Notes: generated by a model from the letters alone, not told the origin. Positions 1 through 9,133 are shown, counted from the first letter of the stretch. The stretch is DNA of 64,000 nt from an uncultured bacterium (GCA_947647735.1 CANSLJ010000006.1:1-64000); one strand, 5' to 3'. Made by a program: numbers and translations.

Positions 1-222
1 TCCCATTTGTTGCCTACAAAACCTGTCCATTCTGGTCTCATTTTGTGTGCCTCCTGTTTAAAATTATTTGAATTTAAAATTAATAGATCAAAAATTCTAT
101 ATGGCTATTATAGTGTAAAGGATGTGATGAAGTCAAGAACGGCGATGTACTTTTTTCTATACAAATATTGCTTATTTGCAGACTTTTTATGGAATTTTTA
201 CAAATTATAAGAAGCTTGGGTA
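1..222. other. AT-rich leading stretch without a credible gene
   Basis: This edge of the window is AT-rich and shows no ORF with a ribosome site or family resemblance. The one open frame in it (7-210, plus) has no Shine-Dalgarno sequence and low-complexity hydrophobic content, so I do not call it. It may be the 3' flank of a gene outside the window. Confidence 0.4.
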
Positions 223-252
223 TTTACAGGGAAAAGTGGAAAGTATTATACT
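223..252 (+). promoter_or_regulatory. Probable sigma-A promoter of the DUF1858 gene
   Basis: TTTACA at 223-228 and TATACT at 247-252 are separated by 18 bases and lie about 70 bases before the next start codon. Found by eye only. Confidence 0.4.
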
Positions 253-323
253 GTATATGTTTTCAGATAAAAATAAAATAACGGGCAGGATATCTGCGGA
301 ACCGAAACAGGAGGATTAAAAAT

Positions 324-515
324 ATGAGCGGTATTACCAAAGAAATGACGATCGGAGAGATCTTAAGGACAAACCCTGATGTGGCACCGATCCTGATGGG
401 AGCAGGCATGCACTGCCTGGGCTGCCCTTCGGCGCAGGGGGAGTCTCTGGAGGAAGCTGCCATGGTGCACGGCATCAACATCGATGATCTGATGGCACAG
501 ATCGAGCAGGCATAA
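324..515 (+). CDS. DUF1858 domain protein (small CxxC redox-type protein)
   Basis: A 63-residue protein that is essentially one DUF1858 domain, the domain known as a hybrid-cluster-protein-associated redox disulfide domain. A CxxC pair is visible at C31 and C34 (HCLGCPSA), placed after the helix [16 protein letters not shown] as is typical. The start is supported by AGGAGG about 8 bases upstream. The gene stands alone: a promoter-like sequence lies before it and a strong terminator directly after it. The domain is thought to bind a metal or undergo thiol-disulfide exchange, but no partner such as a hybrid cluster protein is encoded nearby, so the physiological role stays open. Family call is firm; function is not. 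Confidence 0.85.
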   Translation: MSGITKEMTIGEILRTNPDVAPILMGAGMHCLGCPSAQGESLEEAAMVHGINIDDLMAQIEQA

Positions 516-531
516 AATTGAATCAGGAAGT

Positions 532-570
532 AAAAAAGAGCCGGACAATCTGTTTGATCCGGCCCTTTTT
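532..570. terminator. Bidirectional intrinsic terminator between convergent genes
   Basis: GCCGGA (540-545) pairs with TCCGGC (558-563) around a 12-base loop. An A-run lies at 532-537 and a T-run at 566-570, so it can terminate both the DUF1858 gene and the convergent mecA. Confidence 0.8.
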
Positions 571-590
571 GATGTTCTGATAAATTTTTG

Positions 591-1334
591 TCAGATCCGC
601 GCAAGTTTCTGCAGAGCATTTTCAGGGATGATACAGTCAAAATGCTCATCCATATAGGCGATACCCGCCTGCATTGCCTTGGTTGTGATGCCGTATTCGG
701 AGATCGTATTGCAGATCTTTCCGAAAGCCTCTGCGGAGAGCGTGCGCTGATTTACAACCAGAAGATAGTGTCCCTTCTGCTCATTTTTATAGAGTTTATT
801 TTCGCAGACAAGTTCCGTGCCGAATATGCGGGCAAGGCTGGTCAACTCACTGAGCGAGGTAAAGGTGAAGATACGATAAACCTCCTCTTCCTTTTCCGGC
901 TGTTTTACGCCATCGGAAGTATCTTTTTCCCGGATCACGGCCTTTTCCTGAGAGGAGGCATTTTTATGGATACGCTCAAAGAGATCCATGACTTCGTCGG
1001 CGATCTCGGAGTAGTCGTTTTCGCTCTCCTCCCCGTCCTCGTTGACAGAAGGGGCAAAGCGCGCAAAACGGGTATCAAGTTCTTCAGGATCTTCCACTTT
1101 GGTCACGATCAGCACGATGCATTCGGCATTCAGGGGGATCGCCTCTATCATAAGAGGGATATCTTCCGCCTCAAAACCGAATTCGCAGGCCGCCTGCTGC
1201 ATCATATCCCGGAACAGGTCTTTTGCTTTATCCGTACCATAGGCAAGTTCACTTATTTTAAGTTCTCTGCTGAGCAGATCTTCTCTTGTCAGCGTGCAAC
1301 GTATCTGATGGTCATTTACTTTTTCTATTTTCAT
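591..1334 (-). CDS. mecA: Adaptor protein MecA
   Basis: A 247-residue MecA-family adaptor. In Firmicutes MecA hands substrates to the ClpC-ClpP protease: the N-terminal domain (here from MKIEKVNDHQIRCTLT to about residue 85) recognises targets and the C-terminal domain (about 155-245) activates ClpC. The middle (about 90-150) is a charged, poorly ordered linker rich in E, D and K, as usual for the family. I chose the ATG at 1334 because AAAGGATG lies about 10 bases upstream and the family begins with MKIE; a GTG three codons earlier is possible. The gene is convergent with the DUF1858 gene and shares its terminator. Targets in this organism cannot be told from the sequence. Confidence 0.9.
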   Translation of the reverse strand: MKIEKVNDHQIRCTLTREDLLSRELKISELAYGTDKAKDLFRDMMQQAACEFGFEAEDIPLMIEAIPLNAECIVLIVTKVEDPEELDTRFARFAPSVNEDGEESENDYSEIADEVMDLFERIHKNASSQEKAVIREKDTSDGVKQPEKEEEVYRIFTFTSLSELTSLARIFGTELVCENKLYKNEQKGHYLLVVNQRTLSAEAFGKICNTISEYGITTKAMQAGIAYMDEHFDCIIPENALQKLARI

Positions 1335-1423
1335 AATAATCACATCCTTTAGGGAATTTTATACTTTGACAGCGGACAAGTCAATAGTTTCAGAAAACAG
1401 TTTAAAAAAAATTAATAAAATAG

Positions 1424-1452
1424 TTGAAATTTGCCAATTTTTCTGGTATTAT
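1424..1452 (+). promoter_or_regulatory. Near-consensus sigma-A promoter without an adjacent ORF
   Basis: TTGAAA (1424-1429), exactly 17 bases, then TATTAT (1447-1452). The next gene downstream starts only at 1922, so this promoter should drive either a long leader or a non-coding RNA. Confidence 0.6.
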
Positions 1453-1458
1453 ATAACT

Positions 1459-1545
1459 CCGGAGTGCCTTTGGACAATCAGTAACGGAAGGAGGCAGAGC
1501 GTTTTAACTTAATGTAACGGTGGATTTACGGGTCTGCCGTATATG
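1459..1545 (+). ncRNA. Candidate small RNA or structured leader
   Basis: Directly after a strong promoter lies a short GC-richer block in otherwise AT-rich DNA. GGCAGA (about 1493-1498) can pair with TCTGCC (about 1533-1538), enclosing a smaller CGTT/AACG pairing. No ORF overlaps it and no clear terminator follows. It contains CGGAAGGAGGCAG, faintly like the conserved loop of SRP RNA, but the rest does not fit that family. Existence is an inference from promoter plus structure. Confidence 0.3.
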
Positions 1546-1921
1546 ATCTAGAATTTTCTAAACAATGACTTTCATCTCAAAAAAATCTAAAATCCAAGTT
1601 AGTATTCGAGATGTCTTATAGGCTTATGTGCCGATTCAGCGTTTAAAATTTTCCAAATGATTTTCCATAATTAATAATCCAAAACTATTACTTGATCTTT
1701 TATTTATTTTCAAAACAATTTACACGTTCGGGTGCTCTGCGAAAACTATTTCTGAGGTAAAATACTTTTACGGTAAATATCTTTTACTTAGTATCGTCAA
1801 CTAAAAAAATAATAATCTGCAATTTCAAAATTAACATTTCTATATAATTCTCTCAATTATATGTATCACGGCTGTAGCAATACTCCTTTTGGAAGAGCAG
1901 AAGATGCGGAAAGGAGGGACT

Positions 1922-2137
1922 ATGCTGAATGATAAGAACGAAATGATGGCTATGGAAGACAGGCTGGAAGAGATTCTCAGCCGCGGTATCGAGCTGTATC
2001 TTGACGGGCTGCCTGCATCGCCTTCGAGGATCGTAGAACGGTTCGTCAGAGAAGATACCGTGTATATGCCGGATTTTGTGATCGATGAAGACGGCGTTCT
2101 GACACAGGTACGCTATGACAGGATCATGGAAGGCTAG
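1922..2137 (+). CDS. Small hypothetical protein (71 aa)
   Basis: A 71-residue acidic protein beginning MLNDKNEMMAMEDRLEE. It has no signal peptide or membrane segment and looks like a short helical region (residues 8-35) followed by a small strand-rich C terminus. The start at 1922 is chosen because AAAGGAGG lies 7 bases before it; an in-frame ATG at 1889 lacks such a site. I do not recognise a family. It sits alone between the gene-poor interval and the promoter of the GH18 gene. Confidence 0.65.
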   Translation: MLNDKNEMMAMEDRLEEILSRGIELYLDGLPASPSRIVERFVREDTVYMPDFVIDEDGVLTQVRYDRIMEG

Positions 2138-2253
2138 TCATTCAAGAGGCCATTTGAATGTAATATAAACTGACAAAAATACTGCGGAAAAGAAGCCCCT
2201 CTGCTGATATTATATGTCAGAAAAGAAAATTGGTTCTTTCAGAGAAAATCATA

Positions 2254-2282
2254 ATGACGATATTGAAATAGTCTGGTATAAT
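2254..2282 (+). promoter_or_regulatory. Promoter of the cell-wall gene pair
   Basis: ATGACG (2254-2259), 17 bases, TATAAT (2277-2282) preceded by an extended TGG. It lies 25 bases before the GH18 start codon. Confidence 0.6.
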
Positions 2283-2307
2283 AGGGACGGTTGAAAGGAG
2301 TACAGGC

Positions 2308-4008
2308 ATGAAAAAAATGATTCCGGTATTAGTTGCGATCGTCCTTATTATTATCATAGGGGGCGTGAGTTTCGGCTCGATGATCATGGAGAGATATTCT
2401 TACTCCAAAGAGCGGGCTGATCTGAATGGGTATTTTAACATTGCGGGTGATGAAGCTGCCATTATCATGCAGGATGAAGTCATAGAGGACAAGGCGCGTG
2501 TGGGGGCGGACGGTACATTTTATATCACCTATGACACGGTCAGTGATTATTTTATTTATACAAGGCTTTATGTAAATGAAGTGGAAAATACGATCCGGTA
2601 TGTGCTGCCGGACAGGATCCTTTCCTATAATATAGGAGAGAGCAGCTATATGGACGGGGGAAGCGAAAATCTCTGTGATTATCAGATCGCTTTTTATGAC
2701 GGAGATACGCTGTATATCGCAATAGATTTTATCCGGCTGTTTGTGACATTTGATTATGAAACCTTCAGGGAGCCGAACCGGGTTCAGATCTATACGGCTT
2801 ATGGAGAGAGACAGGTTGCGGAAGTGGCGAAGGAGACGCAGGTCAGATATCAGGGCGGCGTAAAGAGCGAGATACTGAAGGATGTTTCCGCTGGTGAACA
2901 GCTTATCGTGCTGGATCAGATGGAAACCTGGTCCAAGGTAAAGACGACAGACGGATTTATCGGTTATGTGGAGAATAAAAAGCTGGGAGAGACAGAAACC
3001 ATAACGCCGAGTTTTGTCAATAACTCTTCCATGTACGGTGACCTGGAGTTTACCGGTATTTCGAAGGACTACAAGATCAATCTGGGCTGGCATCAGGTCT
3101 CCGGCAGCGGCGGAAACGGGACGCTGTCAGAGGTTACGGCGAATACAAAGGGCTTAAATACGATTTCCCCCACCTGGTTCCATCTGACGGGAAATGAGGG
3201 AAATATTGTCAGCTACGCGTCACAGGATTATGTGAACAATGCCCATGCTATGGGACTGGAAGTATGGGCGCTGGCGGATGATTTTACAGAGGATGTGGAC
3301 AGGTTCGCGATATTTTCCTCGTCGGCGGCAAGGGCAAACCTGATCCAGAACCTGATGCGGGAAGTATTGAATTACGGCATCGACGGGGTGAACATAGACT
3401 TTGAAAAAATTAATGAAGAGACAGGAAAGCATTTCGTGGAATTCATCAGAGAACTTTCCATTGAGTGCAGGAAAAACGGTATCGTGCTTTCCGTGGACAA
3501 CTATCCGGTCTCCGGCGGGGCGATCTGGTATAACCGCAGGGAGCAGGGGGTTTATGCGGACTATGTGATCGTGATGGGGTATGATGAGCACTGGGGGAGC
3601 GGCGGAACAGCCGGGTCCGTATCGAGCATCGATTATGTGGAGGAAGGGATTAAGAATACACTGGAGTATGTGCCGGCGGAGAAACTGATCAACGGCATTC
3701 CGTTTTACACAAGGATCTGGAAAACAACCGGTACGGAAGTGGTCGGAGAGTCTGTGGGAATGCAGGCGGCAGCAGCCTTTGTGGCAGATAATGCGATACA
3801 GACTCAGTGGCAGGATACGGAATGCCAGTATTACGGGGAGATCCAGAAGGGAGATACCCTGTATCAGGTATGGCTGGAAAATTATGATTCTGTTAAAGTA
3901 AAGCTGGATGTGATGCGGACCTACGACCTGGCGGGAGTGGCGGAGTGGAAACTGGGGCTGGAAACGCCGGATGTCTGGGAACTGATCGCGGATTACTGTG
4001 CGAACTGA
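2308..4008 (+). CDS. Membrane-anchored GH18 glycosidase with SH3 domain
   Basis: A 566-residue surface protein. Residues 6-26 form a signal anchor; residues about 30-165 resemble the copper-amine-oxidase N-terminal-like domain often found in Clostridial wall proteins; residues about 178-230 form a bacterial SH3-like domain; residues about 245-560 are a glycosyl hydrolase family 18 barrel. The barrel motif is DGVNIDFE at 359-366, with E366 as the expected catalytic acid; the usual third Asp of DxxDxDxE is Asn (N362), as in YaaH/YdhD-like spore-cortex enzymes. It probably acts on N-acetylglucosamine linkages in peptidoglycan. The amidase gene follows 72 bases later, consistent with a shared role in wall or spore-cortex remodelling. 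Exact substrate is inferred. Confidence 0.88.
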   Translation: MKKMIPVLVAIVLIIIIGGVSFGSMIMERYSYSKERADLNGYFNIAGDEAAIIMQDEVIEDKARVGADGTFYITYDTVSDYFIYTRLYVNEVENTIRYVLPDRILSYNIGESSYMDGGSENLCDYQIAFYDGDTLYIAIDFIRLFVTFDYETFREPNRVQIYTAYGERQVAEVAKETQVRYQGGVKSEILKDVSAGEQLIVLDQMETWSKVKTTDGFIGYVENKKLGETETITPSFVNNSSMYGDLEFTGISKDYKINLGWHQVSGSGGNGTLSEVTANTKGLNTISPTWFHLTGNEGNIVSYASQDYVNNAHAMGLEVWALADDFTEDVDRFAIFSSSAARANLIQNLMREVLNYGIDGVNIDFEKINEETGKHFVEFIRELSIECRKNGIVLSVDNYPVSGGAIWYNRREQGVYADYVIVMGYDEHWGSGGTAGSVSSIDYVEEGIKNTLEYVPAEKLINGIPFYTRIWKTTGTEVVGESVGMQAAAAFVADNAIQTQWQDTECQYYGEIQKGDTLYQVWLENYDSVKVKLDVMRTYDLAGVAEWKLGLETPDVWELIADYCAN

Positions 4009-4080
4009 CCGGTGCTTCCGTAACATAAGCCGGGCTTTTTCCTCATAAGATAGATTGAAGAAGAAAAAGCGGAGATTCCT

Positions 4081-4866
4081 ATGACGGAGGAACAGTTAAA
4101 CAGAATAAAGATCGGTATGGGGACGGTGCTCATAGCGGCGATGTTGCTGCTTTCCCGCCGGACGGCAGAATATACGGCGACGGGCGGCAGCAGTGTGATG
4201 ATCCATCGGGATACGATAGGGCTGGCAGAAGACAAAAATGATGCATCAGATAATAGAGAAGGCAGGCTGGTCGTGGCGATCGATGCCGGACACGGCGGAA
4301 TCGATCCGGGTAAGGTCGGCGTCAATCAGGCTCTGGAAAAAGATATCAACCTTGCGATCGCCAGAAAGGTGAAACGTTACCTGGAACTTTCGGATGTGGA
4401 GGTTGTTATGACCAGGGAGGGCGAGGATGGGCTCTATCAGCCGGAGGATTCCAATAAAAAGGTACAGGATATGAAGAACAGGGTGGCGCTGATTGATTCG
4501 TCAGGAGCGGATCTTGCCGTGAGCATCCATCAGAATTCCTATTCGGAGGAGTATGTGAAAGGCGCTCAGGTATTTTATTACGCGACCAGCCTGCAGGGAA
4601 AGACCATGGCGGAGGTTATGCAGACGTCCATGGCAGAAGAACTGGATAGGGAAAACCGGCGGGAGGCGAAGGCGAACGACAGCTATTACCTGTTAAAAAA
4701 GACGGAAACGCCGATCATTATCGCTGAATGCGGTTTTTTGTCAAACAATGAGGAGGCGGGGCTTTTGATCCAGGAAGCCTATCAGGACAGGGTTGCCTGG
4801 GCGATCCATCTGGGAATCCTCAGATATGCAAATACGGAACTGAAACGGGAGACGACTGGAAAATGA
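4081..4866 (+). CDS. N-acetylmuramoyl-L-alanine amidase (CwlD-like)
   Basis: A 261-residue Amidase_3 enzyme that cleaves the amide bond between muramic acid and the stem peptide. Residues 12-22 form a weak membrane anchor. The zinc site is visible as H71 (in AGHGG), E86 and H150 (SIHQN), and the catalytic Glu is E216 (IIAECGF). Its size and single catalytic domain resemble CwlD, which makes muramic lactam in the spore cortex, but a vegetative role is possible. GGAG lies 7 bases before the ATG. Its stop codon overlaps the start of the following dehydrogenase gene by four bases. Confidence 0.88.
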   Translation: MTEEQLNRIKIGMGTVLIAAMLLLSRRTAEYTATGGSSVMIHRDTIGLAEDKNDASDNREGRLVVAIDAGHGGIDPGKVGVNQALEKDINLAIARKVKRYLELSDVEVVMTREGEDGLYQPEDSNKKVQDMKNRVALIDSSGADLAVSIHQNSYSEEYVKGAQVFYYATSLQGKTMAEVMQTSMAEELDRENRREAKANDSYYLLKKTETPIIIAECGFLSNNEEAGLLIQEAYQDRVAWAIHLGILRYANTELKRETTGK

Positions 4867-6119
4867 AGGACACGAAAGAATTAAAAATAGCGGTTGCGGG
4901 AACTGGATATGTGGGGCTTTCTATTGCTACTTTGCTGAGCCAGCACCATAAGGTATTTGCGGTGGATATTGTGCCAGAGAAAGTAGAGATGATCAATCAA
5001 AGAAAGTCTCCTATTCAAGATGAATATATAGAAAAATATTTGGCAGAAAAAAAACTGGATCTGACGGCTACGCTGGATGCAGAAAAGGCTTATACAGATG
5101 CGGATTTTGTTGTCATTGCGGCACCTACAAATTATGATTCTCGAAAGAATCATTTTGATACTTCTGCAGTAGAGGCAGTCATTGAATTGGTTATTACATG
5201 TAATCCAGATGCGATTATGGTAATTAAATCTACAATACCTGTCGGTTATACCGCATTTGTGAGAGAGAAGTTCCATTGTGATAATATAATATTTAGTCCA
5301 GAGTTCTTGCGTGAAAGTAAAGCGCTGTATGATAATTTATATCCGAGTCGTATTATTGTAGGGACGGATACGCAAAATGCCAGGCTGGTAAAGGCAGCAA
5401 ATACGTTTGCGGCACTTTTGCAGGAAGGTGCTTTAAAAGAGGATATTGATACACTGGTTATGGGTTTTACAGAGGCAGAAGCAGTAAAGCTATTTGCAAA
5501 TACATATTTGGCATTGCGAGTAAGCTACTTTAATGAGTTGGATACCTACGCGGAAACAAAAGGACTGAATACACAGGAGATCATTCATGGCGTGTGTTTG
5601 GACCCTCGTATTGGTATGCATTATAATAATCCATCTTTTGGCTATGGTGGTTATTGTTTGCCGAAGGATACAAAACAGCTTCTTGCAAATTATGGAGATG
5701 TTCCACAAAATATGATGTCTGCCATTGTGGAGAGCAATAGGACTAGAAAGGATTTTATTGCAGACAGAGTTTTGGCGATGGCAGGGTACTATGATTATGC
5801 AACAGATAATGACTTTGATTACAGCAAAGAAAAGAGAGTTGTTATTGGGGTATATAGGCTGACCATGAAGAGTAACAGTGATAATTTCCGCCAGAGTTCG
5901 ATTCAGGGAGTAATGAAACGGATTAAGGCAAAAGGGGCTATTGTGGTGATCTATGAGCCGACATTAGAAGACGGAAGCACATTTTTTGGGAGTAAGGTTA
6001 TTCATGATCTGGACAAGTTTAAGGAACAATGTGATGCGATTATTGCAAATCGGTATGATAGCGTTTTGGATGATGTAAAGGAGAAGGTTTATACAAGAGA
6101 TATTTTTGGAAAAGACTAA
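4863..6119 (+). CDS. UDP-glucose/GDP-mannose dehydrogenase family protein
   Basis: A 418-residue NAD-dependent nucleotide-sugar dehydrogenase, oxidising a UDP-sugar (typically UDP-glucose) to the uronic acid for surface polysaccharide. The N-terminal Rossmann motif GTGYVGLS is at 13-20, and the catalytic Cys is C265 in [10 protein letters not shown]. The C-terminal UDP-binding domain (about 295-415) is complete. It overlaps the amidase gene by ATGA, so it is translationally coupled to it, but its base composition is clearly AT-richer than the amidase and matches the pilus genes that follow. No glycosyltransferase genes are next to it. The sugar specificity cannot be settled here. Confidence 0.9.
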   Translation: MKDTKELKIAVAGTGYVGLSIATLLSQHHKVFAVDIVPEKVEMINQRKSPIQDEYIEKYLAEKKLDLTATLDAEKAYTDADFVVIAAPTNYDSRKNHFDTSAVEAVIELVITCNPDAIMVIKSTIPVGYTAFVREKFHCDNIIFSPEFLRESKALYDNLYPSRIIVGTDTQNARLVKAANTFAALLQEGALKEDIDTLVMGFTEAEAVKLFANTYLALRVSYFNELDTYAETKGLNTQEIIHGVCLDPRIGMHYNNPSFGYGGYCLPKDTKQLLANYGDVPQNMMSAIVESNRTRKDFIADRVLAMAGYYDYATDNDFDYSKEKRVVIGVYRLTMKSNSDNFRQSSIQGVMKRIKAKGAIVVIYEPTLEDGSTFFGSKVIHDLDKFKEQCDAIIANRYDSVLDDVKEKVYTRDIFGKD

Positions 6120-6130
6120 TATTTCTGTAA

Positions 6131-6159
6131 TTGCAATAAAGAAATGTGGATGTTATACT
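6131..6159 (+). promoter_or_regulatory. Promoter of the type IV pilus-like operon
   Basis: TTGCAA (6131-6136), 17 bases, TATACT (6154-6159), about 60 bases before pilC. A good sigma-A match that marks the operon start. Confidence 0.7.
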
Positions 6160-6220
6160 GAGCAAGCAATGTTTATTTGGCTAAATATTTGCGCTGGGTA
6201 TAGACAGGAGGAAAGAAGAA

Positions 6221-7273
6221 ATGGAAAAGAAGGCCAGGCAGGATACTTTGTCAAATTTGGAACTTTCTGCTTTTTGTGAACAAATGGCTATGGTGTTAAA
6301 GGCTGGGATTTCTGTGATAGAGGGAATTTCTATCATGAAAGAGGATGCGCAGACACCGCAGGAGAAGGAACTGTTGAGCATGATTTATGAGAAAGTGCAG
6401 GAAACAGGAACCCTTGCACCGGCATTAAAAGAGACGGAAGTTTTTCCGGAATATATATGTAAAATGACTCAGATTGGTGAAGAAACAGGAACCTTAGATG
6501 ATGTGCTTGCGTCTCTGGAAAGACATTATGAGAGACAGGAGGCGATTTCTAGAAGTATTCGCAGTGCTTTGACCTATCCCCTTATCATGATTGGAATGAT
6601 GGCCCTTGTTATCGTTGTGCTTTTGACACGCGTAATGCCGGTATTTCAGCAGGTATTTAGGCAGCTTGGTATGGAGATGAGCGGCTTTTCTAGGGGAGCG
6701 CTACTTCTTGGAAATGCTCTTTCCAGATACGCCGCGGTTTTTGGAATTGTCATTTTTATATTAGTGTTGCTTCTGATCTGGTTCGTAAAAACAGAGAGTG
6801 GCAGAGCGAAGCTTGAGGAGGTAGGACAGCACTTTAAATTTTTTAGGGAGATATCTGATAAAATGGCAATTTGCCGTTTTACTGGTGGGTTGTCTCTTAC
6901 GTTAAAAAGTGGTCTAACTCCAGAACGTGGTTTGGAATTGGCGGATGAACTGAATGAAAATCGGTTTTTTGGTGAAAAGATATCTTCTTGCAGGAAGATG
7001 ATGGAGGAAGGAAGTAGTATGTCAGAGGCGTTTAGGCAGACAAAGATATTTACTGGTGCCTATGCCAGAATGGCAGATATCGCAGGGCGTACTGGTGTGA
7101 TGGATGAGATGATGGGAAAGCTGTCAGATCAAATGGAAGATGAAATAGATGAGAAAATAGGTTCTTTTATTTCAATGTTAGAGCCGACACTGGTGATTTT
7201 GCTTTCTGTGATTGTAGGCACGATTCTTTTGTCTGTAATGTTGCCGCTTCTTGGTATTTTAGCAGGGCTGTGA
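6221..7273 (+). CDS. pilC: Type II secretion/type IV pilus inner-membrane protein PilC (GspF family)
   Basis: A 350-residue GspF/PilC platform protein. Two T2SF domains are visible (about 14-140 and 215-345), each with the amphipathic repeat typical of the family (for example LSAFCEQMAMVLKAGIS and TGGLSLTLKSGL). Membrane segments lie near 120-138, 170-190 and 320-348. In pilus machines this protein sits in the membrane and couples the ATPase to pilin assembly. AGGAGG lies 9 bases before the ATG. It is first in an operon ending with PilT. The length is slightly short of the usual ~400 residues because the N-terminal extension is trimmed. Confidence 0.9.
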   Translation: MEKKARQDTLSNLELSAFCEQMAMVLKAGISVIEGISIMKEDAQTPQEKELLSMIYEKVQETGTLAPALKETEVFPEYICKMTQIGEETGTLDDVLASLERHYERQEAISRSIRSALTYPLIMIGMMALVIVVLLTRVMPVFQQVFRQLGMEMSGFSRGALLLGNALSRYAAVFGIVIFILVLLLIWFVKTESGRAKLEEVGQHFKFFREISDKMAICRFTGGLSLTLKSGLTPERGLELADELNENRFFGEKISSCRKMMEEGSSMSEAFRQTKIFTGAYARMADIAGRTGVMDEMMGKLSDQMEDEIDEKIGSFISMLEPTLVILLSVIVGTILLSVMLPLLGILAGL

Positions 7274-7313
7274 TGCTTTGGAAAGCTATTAGGCGATGGA
7301 AGCGAGGAGAAAT

Positions 7314-7640
7314 ATGAAGAGATTTTATAATGGCAGGGAGCAAAAGAGGGTGTCAGGGGCAATGTTTTCCCTTATTATTTTTTTGGTTGTGATACTGTTG
7401 TTTTGTGCAGGAATAGATAGTGCTTCTCAGAAAGCAAGGAGAGAGCAGAAGAATAGTTTGGAAGATGCAATATGGCGTAGTATTACCCAGTATTACGCAA
7501 TAGAAGGTCGGTATCCGGAAAGTTTGGAGATTTTAAGGGAGGAGTACGGACTACAGATAGATTACGATGAGTTTTTTGTAGATTATCAGGTGTTCGGAGC
7601 AAATTTGATACCAGATGTTACAATACTTGATCGGCCATGA
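7314..7640 (+). CDS. Small membrane-anchored pilus-operon protein (108 aa)
   Basis: One N-terminal hydrophobic segment (about 15-35) followed by a short extracytoplasmic part containing a helical stretch and the motif YYAIEGRYPESLEIL, which is common in type II secretion pseudopilins and related proteins. It lacks a classical prepilin cleavage site. I chose the ATG at 7314, just after GAGGAG, over an upstream in-frame ATG at 7296 without a ribosome site. Its place between pilC and other pilin-like genes suggests a minor structural or assembly role. No named family recognised. Confidence 0.7.
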   Translation: MKRFYNGREQKRVSGAMFSLIIFLVVILLFCAGIDSASQKARREQKNSLEDAIWRSITQYYAIEGRYPESLEILREEYGLQIDYDEFFVDYQVFGANLIPDVTILDRP

Positions 7641-7653
7641 GGAAGGAAGAGAC

Positions 7654-8166
7654 ATGAGTGAGGCAAGAAGAAAGACTGGCAGAGCAGTAAAGATGAAAAG
7701 AAGACATGTGATAGATTTATTATTTCCGATCGCGCTGTTCTTGGTTCTTGCAGCGTCCTCCCTATTTTTGGTGATTTTAGCAGCTAATGTCTATAGGAAG
7801 AGCGTAACATGGGAAGAAAGTAATTATATGAACAGGACCTGCCTGGCCTATGTGACAGAAAAAATTCGTCAGAGCGATGAAAATGGTGGCATTGAAGTGG
7901 GTACTTTTGATGGATTACCATGCCTGATTCTGCGCCAGACTTTTGAAGAACAATCTTATGTGACCTATTTATACAGCTATGAGGGAGAATTGTGTGAGCT
8001 TTTTGTACGAGAGGGTGTATCGATGAGGGCATCTGATGGTCAGGGGATTTTAGAAGTAAGTGACTTTAATATTACGGAACAGGAAGAAGGAATTTTTCGG
8101 ATATCCTGTACTGATGGAAATGGAAAGAAATCAGTCACTTATGCAGCGACAATGAGCAAAGCATAG
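7654..8166 (+). CDS. DUF4860 domain protein, pilus-associated
   Basis: A 170-residue protein with a positively charged N terminus, a single membrane helix (about residues 18-42) and an extracytoplasmic domain, matching DUF4860, a family found next to type IV pilus genes in Clostridia. The domain contains a pair of Cys residues (TCLAY and PCLIL) and ends in a strand-rich region. Start chosen at 7654 after GGAAGGAAG; an in-frame ATG at 7615 would overlap the previous gene and lacks a ribosome site. It probably takes part in pilus assembly as a minor pilin-like component; there is no direct evidence. Confidence 0.7.
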   Translation: MSEARRKTGRAVKMKRRHVIDLLFPIALFLVLAASSLFLVILAANVYRKSVTWEESNYMNRTCLAYVTEKIRQSDENGGIEVGTFDGLPCLILRQTFEEQSYVTYLYSYEGELCELFVREGVSMRASDGQGILEVSDFNITEQEEGIFRISCTDGNGKKSVTYAATMSKA

Positions 8167-8179
8167 AAAGGTTGGAAAT

Positions 8180-8626
8180 ATGTACGGAAAATCTGCAAGG
8201 CGCTCCAGCCTCTTTTTGCTGGAACTTATGATATCAATCTTGATGTTTAGTGTAGCTTCTGCGTGGTGTGTTCGCTTGTTCGTGACAGCGAGAACTATTG
8301 TAAGTGAGACAGAGATACAGATGCAGGCAAGGAACCTGGCAACTGGTTATGCGGAATTGTTTCTAGCTTCGGAAGATTTTGAGACATTCCTTTTGGAGGA
8401 AGGTGCGAGGAAAGAGGGAATGCAGGCAAATAATCTGTATTGCTTCTTTTATAATGAAGATTGGAGTGGCTGTAATGAGGATGAGGCAGTTTTTTATTCT
8501 GAGGTAATGATCATGGATGAGGGTGAATTTGTAAAATGTTCCTTCCGTTTCAGCGAATTAGAGGGGAAAGATGTGATCTATCTGTTGAATGTTGAGAAAT
8601 ATGTAGGCGGAGAGGCGGTTTTATGA
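8180..8626 (+). CDS. Pilin-like minor subunit (148 aa)
   Basis: The N terminus carries a short basic leader (to S10) followed by LFLLELMISILMFSVASAW, with Glu at position 5 of the hydrophobic helix (E15), the hallmark of type IV pilins and GspI/J pseudopilins. The residue before the expected cleavage is Ser rather than Gly, so processing by prepilin peptidase is uncertain. The rest is a small acidic globular domain with two Cys. It overlaps the next gene by four bases, so the two are translationally coupled. Likely a minor pilin; the family assignment rests on the N-terminal pattern and context. Confidence 0.72.
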   Translation: MYGKSARRSSLFLLELMISILMFSVASAWCVRLFVTARTIVSETEIQMQARNLATGYAELFLASEDFETFLLEEGARKEGMQANNLYCFFYNEDWSGCNEDEAVFYSEVMIMDEGEFVKCSFRFSELEGKDVIYLLNVEKYVGGEAVL

Positions 8627-9126
8627 GTACGGGAAAAGAAAAGAGCTATCCAGGGTTTCAGATAGGAACTTCCTTTTTGCTTGTAATTTTTGTAATTATC
8701 TGCCTTGTGCTTTTGGGGGTACTATCGCTGTCTGGTGCATTGCGTGATAAAAGCTACAGTGACAAGATTATAGAGAAAACAGGACTGTATTATGAGGCCG
8801 TATCGGAGGCACAGCATAAGCTGGGGGAAATTGACGGGGAGCTTACCAGAATCTATAGAGCCCAAAAGAATGGCGGGATGTACCTGGAAGAAGTGGGCAG
8901 TGTGGTTTCGGAGTTGAGCGGTGTTACTTTGACGAGAAATGAAGGGCAAGTTGTTTTGTCATATGAGATACCGATAACAGGCAGCCAAGTGCTTCATGTA
9001 GAGATTGAGGTTCTGGATCCTGAAAAAGGAGAAGGAAATTATAAAATAGTAAAATGGCAGGAAAGTTCAAATTCTATTTGGAAAGAGGAGCAGGTACTGC
9101 CGGTTTTACAGTTTGGTGAGGAATAA
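8623..9126 (+). CDS. Membrane-anchored pilus-operon protein (167 aa)
   Basis: Starts by overlapping the previous stop (ATGA). One hydrophobic helix at about residues 15-38 (PGFQIGTSFLLVIFVII begins it) is followed by a helical segment (50-80) and a strand-rich C terminus. The N terminus GFQIGTSFLLVIF resembles a pilin or PilX-like segment but lacks Glu5. No family is recognised. Its coupling to the pilin-like gene and position before the transglutaminase gene suggest a subunit of the same surface structure. Confidence 0.68.
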   Translation: MSTGKEKSYPGFQIGTSFLLVIFVIICLVLLGVLSLSGALRDKSYSDKIIEKTGLYYEAVSEAQHKLGEIDGELTRIYRAQKNGGMYLEEVGSVVSELSGVTLTRNEGQVVLSYEIPITGSQVLHVEIEVLDPEKGEGNYKIVKWQESSNSIWKEEQVLPVLQFGEE

Positions 9127-9133
9127 GGAAGTT

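Larger units (their letters stand above)
1335..1921. other. Gene-poor AT-rich interval
   Basis: About 590 bases with no supportable ORF. It holds one near-consensus promoter (1424-1452, plus), a short GC-richer block just after it that can fold (see the ncRNA candidate), and then roughly 300 bases of very AT-rich sequence with no feature I can name. Confidence 0.5.

Noticed and set aside
7..210. 67-residue ORF at the window start
   Set aside because: No ribosome site, AT-rich composition and no family pattern.
1459..1545. SRP RNA (CGGAAGGAGGCAG is similar to its conserved loop)
   Set aside because: The rest of the helix sequence and size do not fit; only a short stretch is similar.
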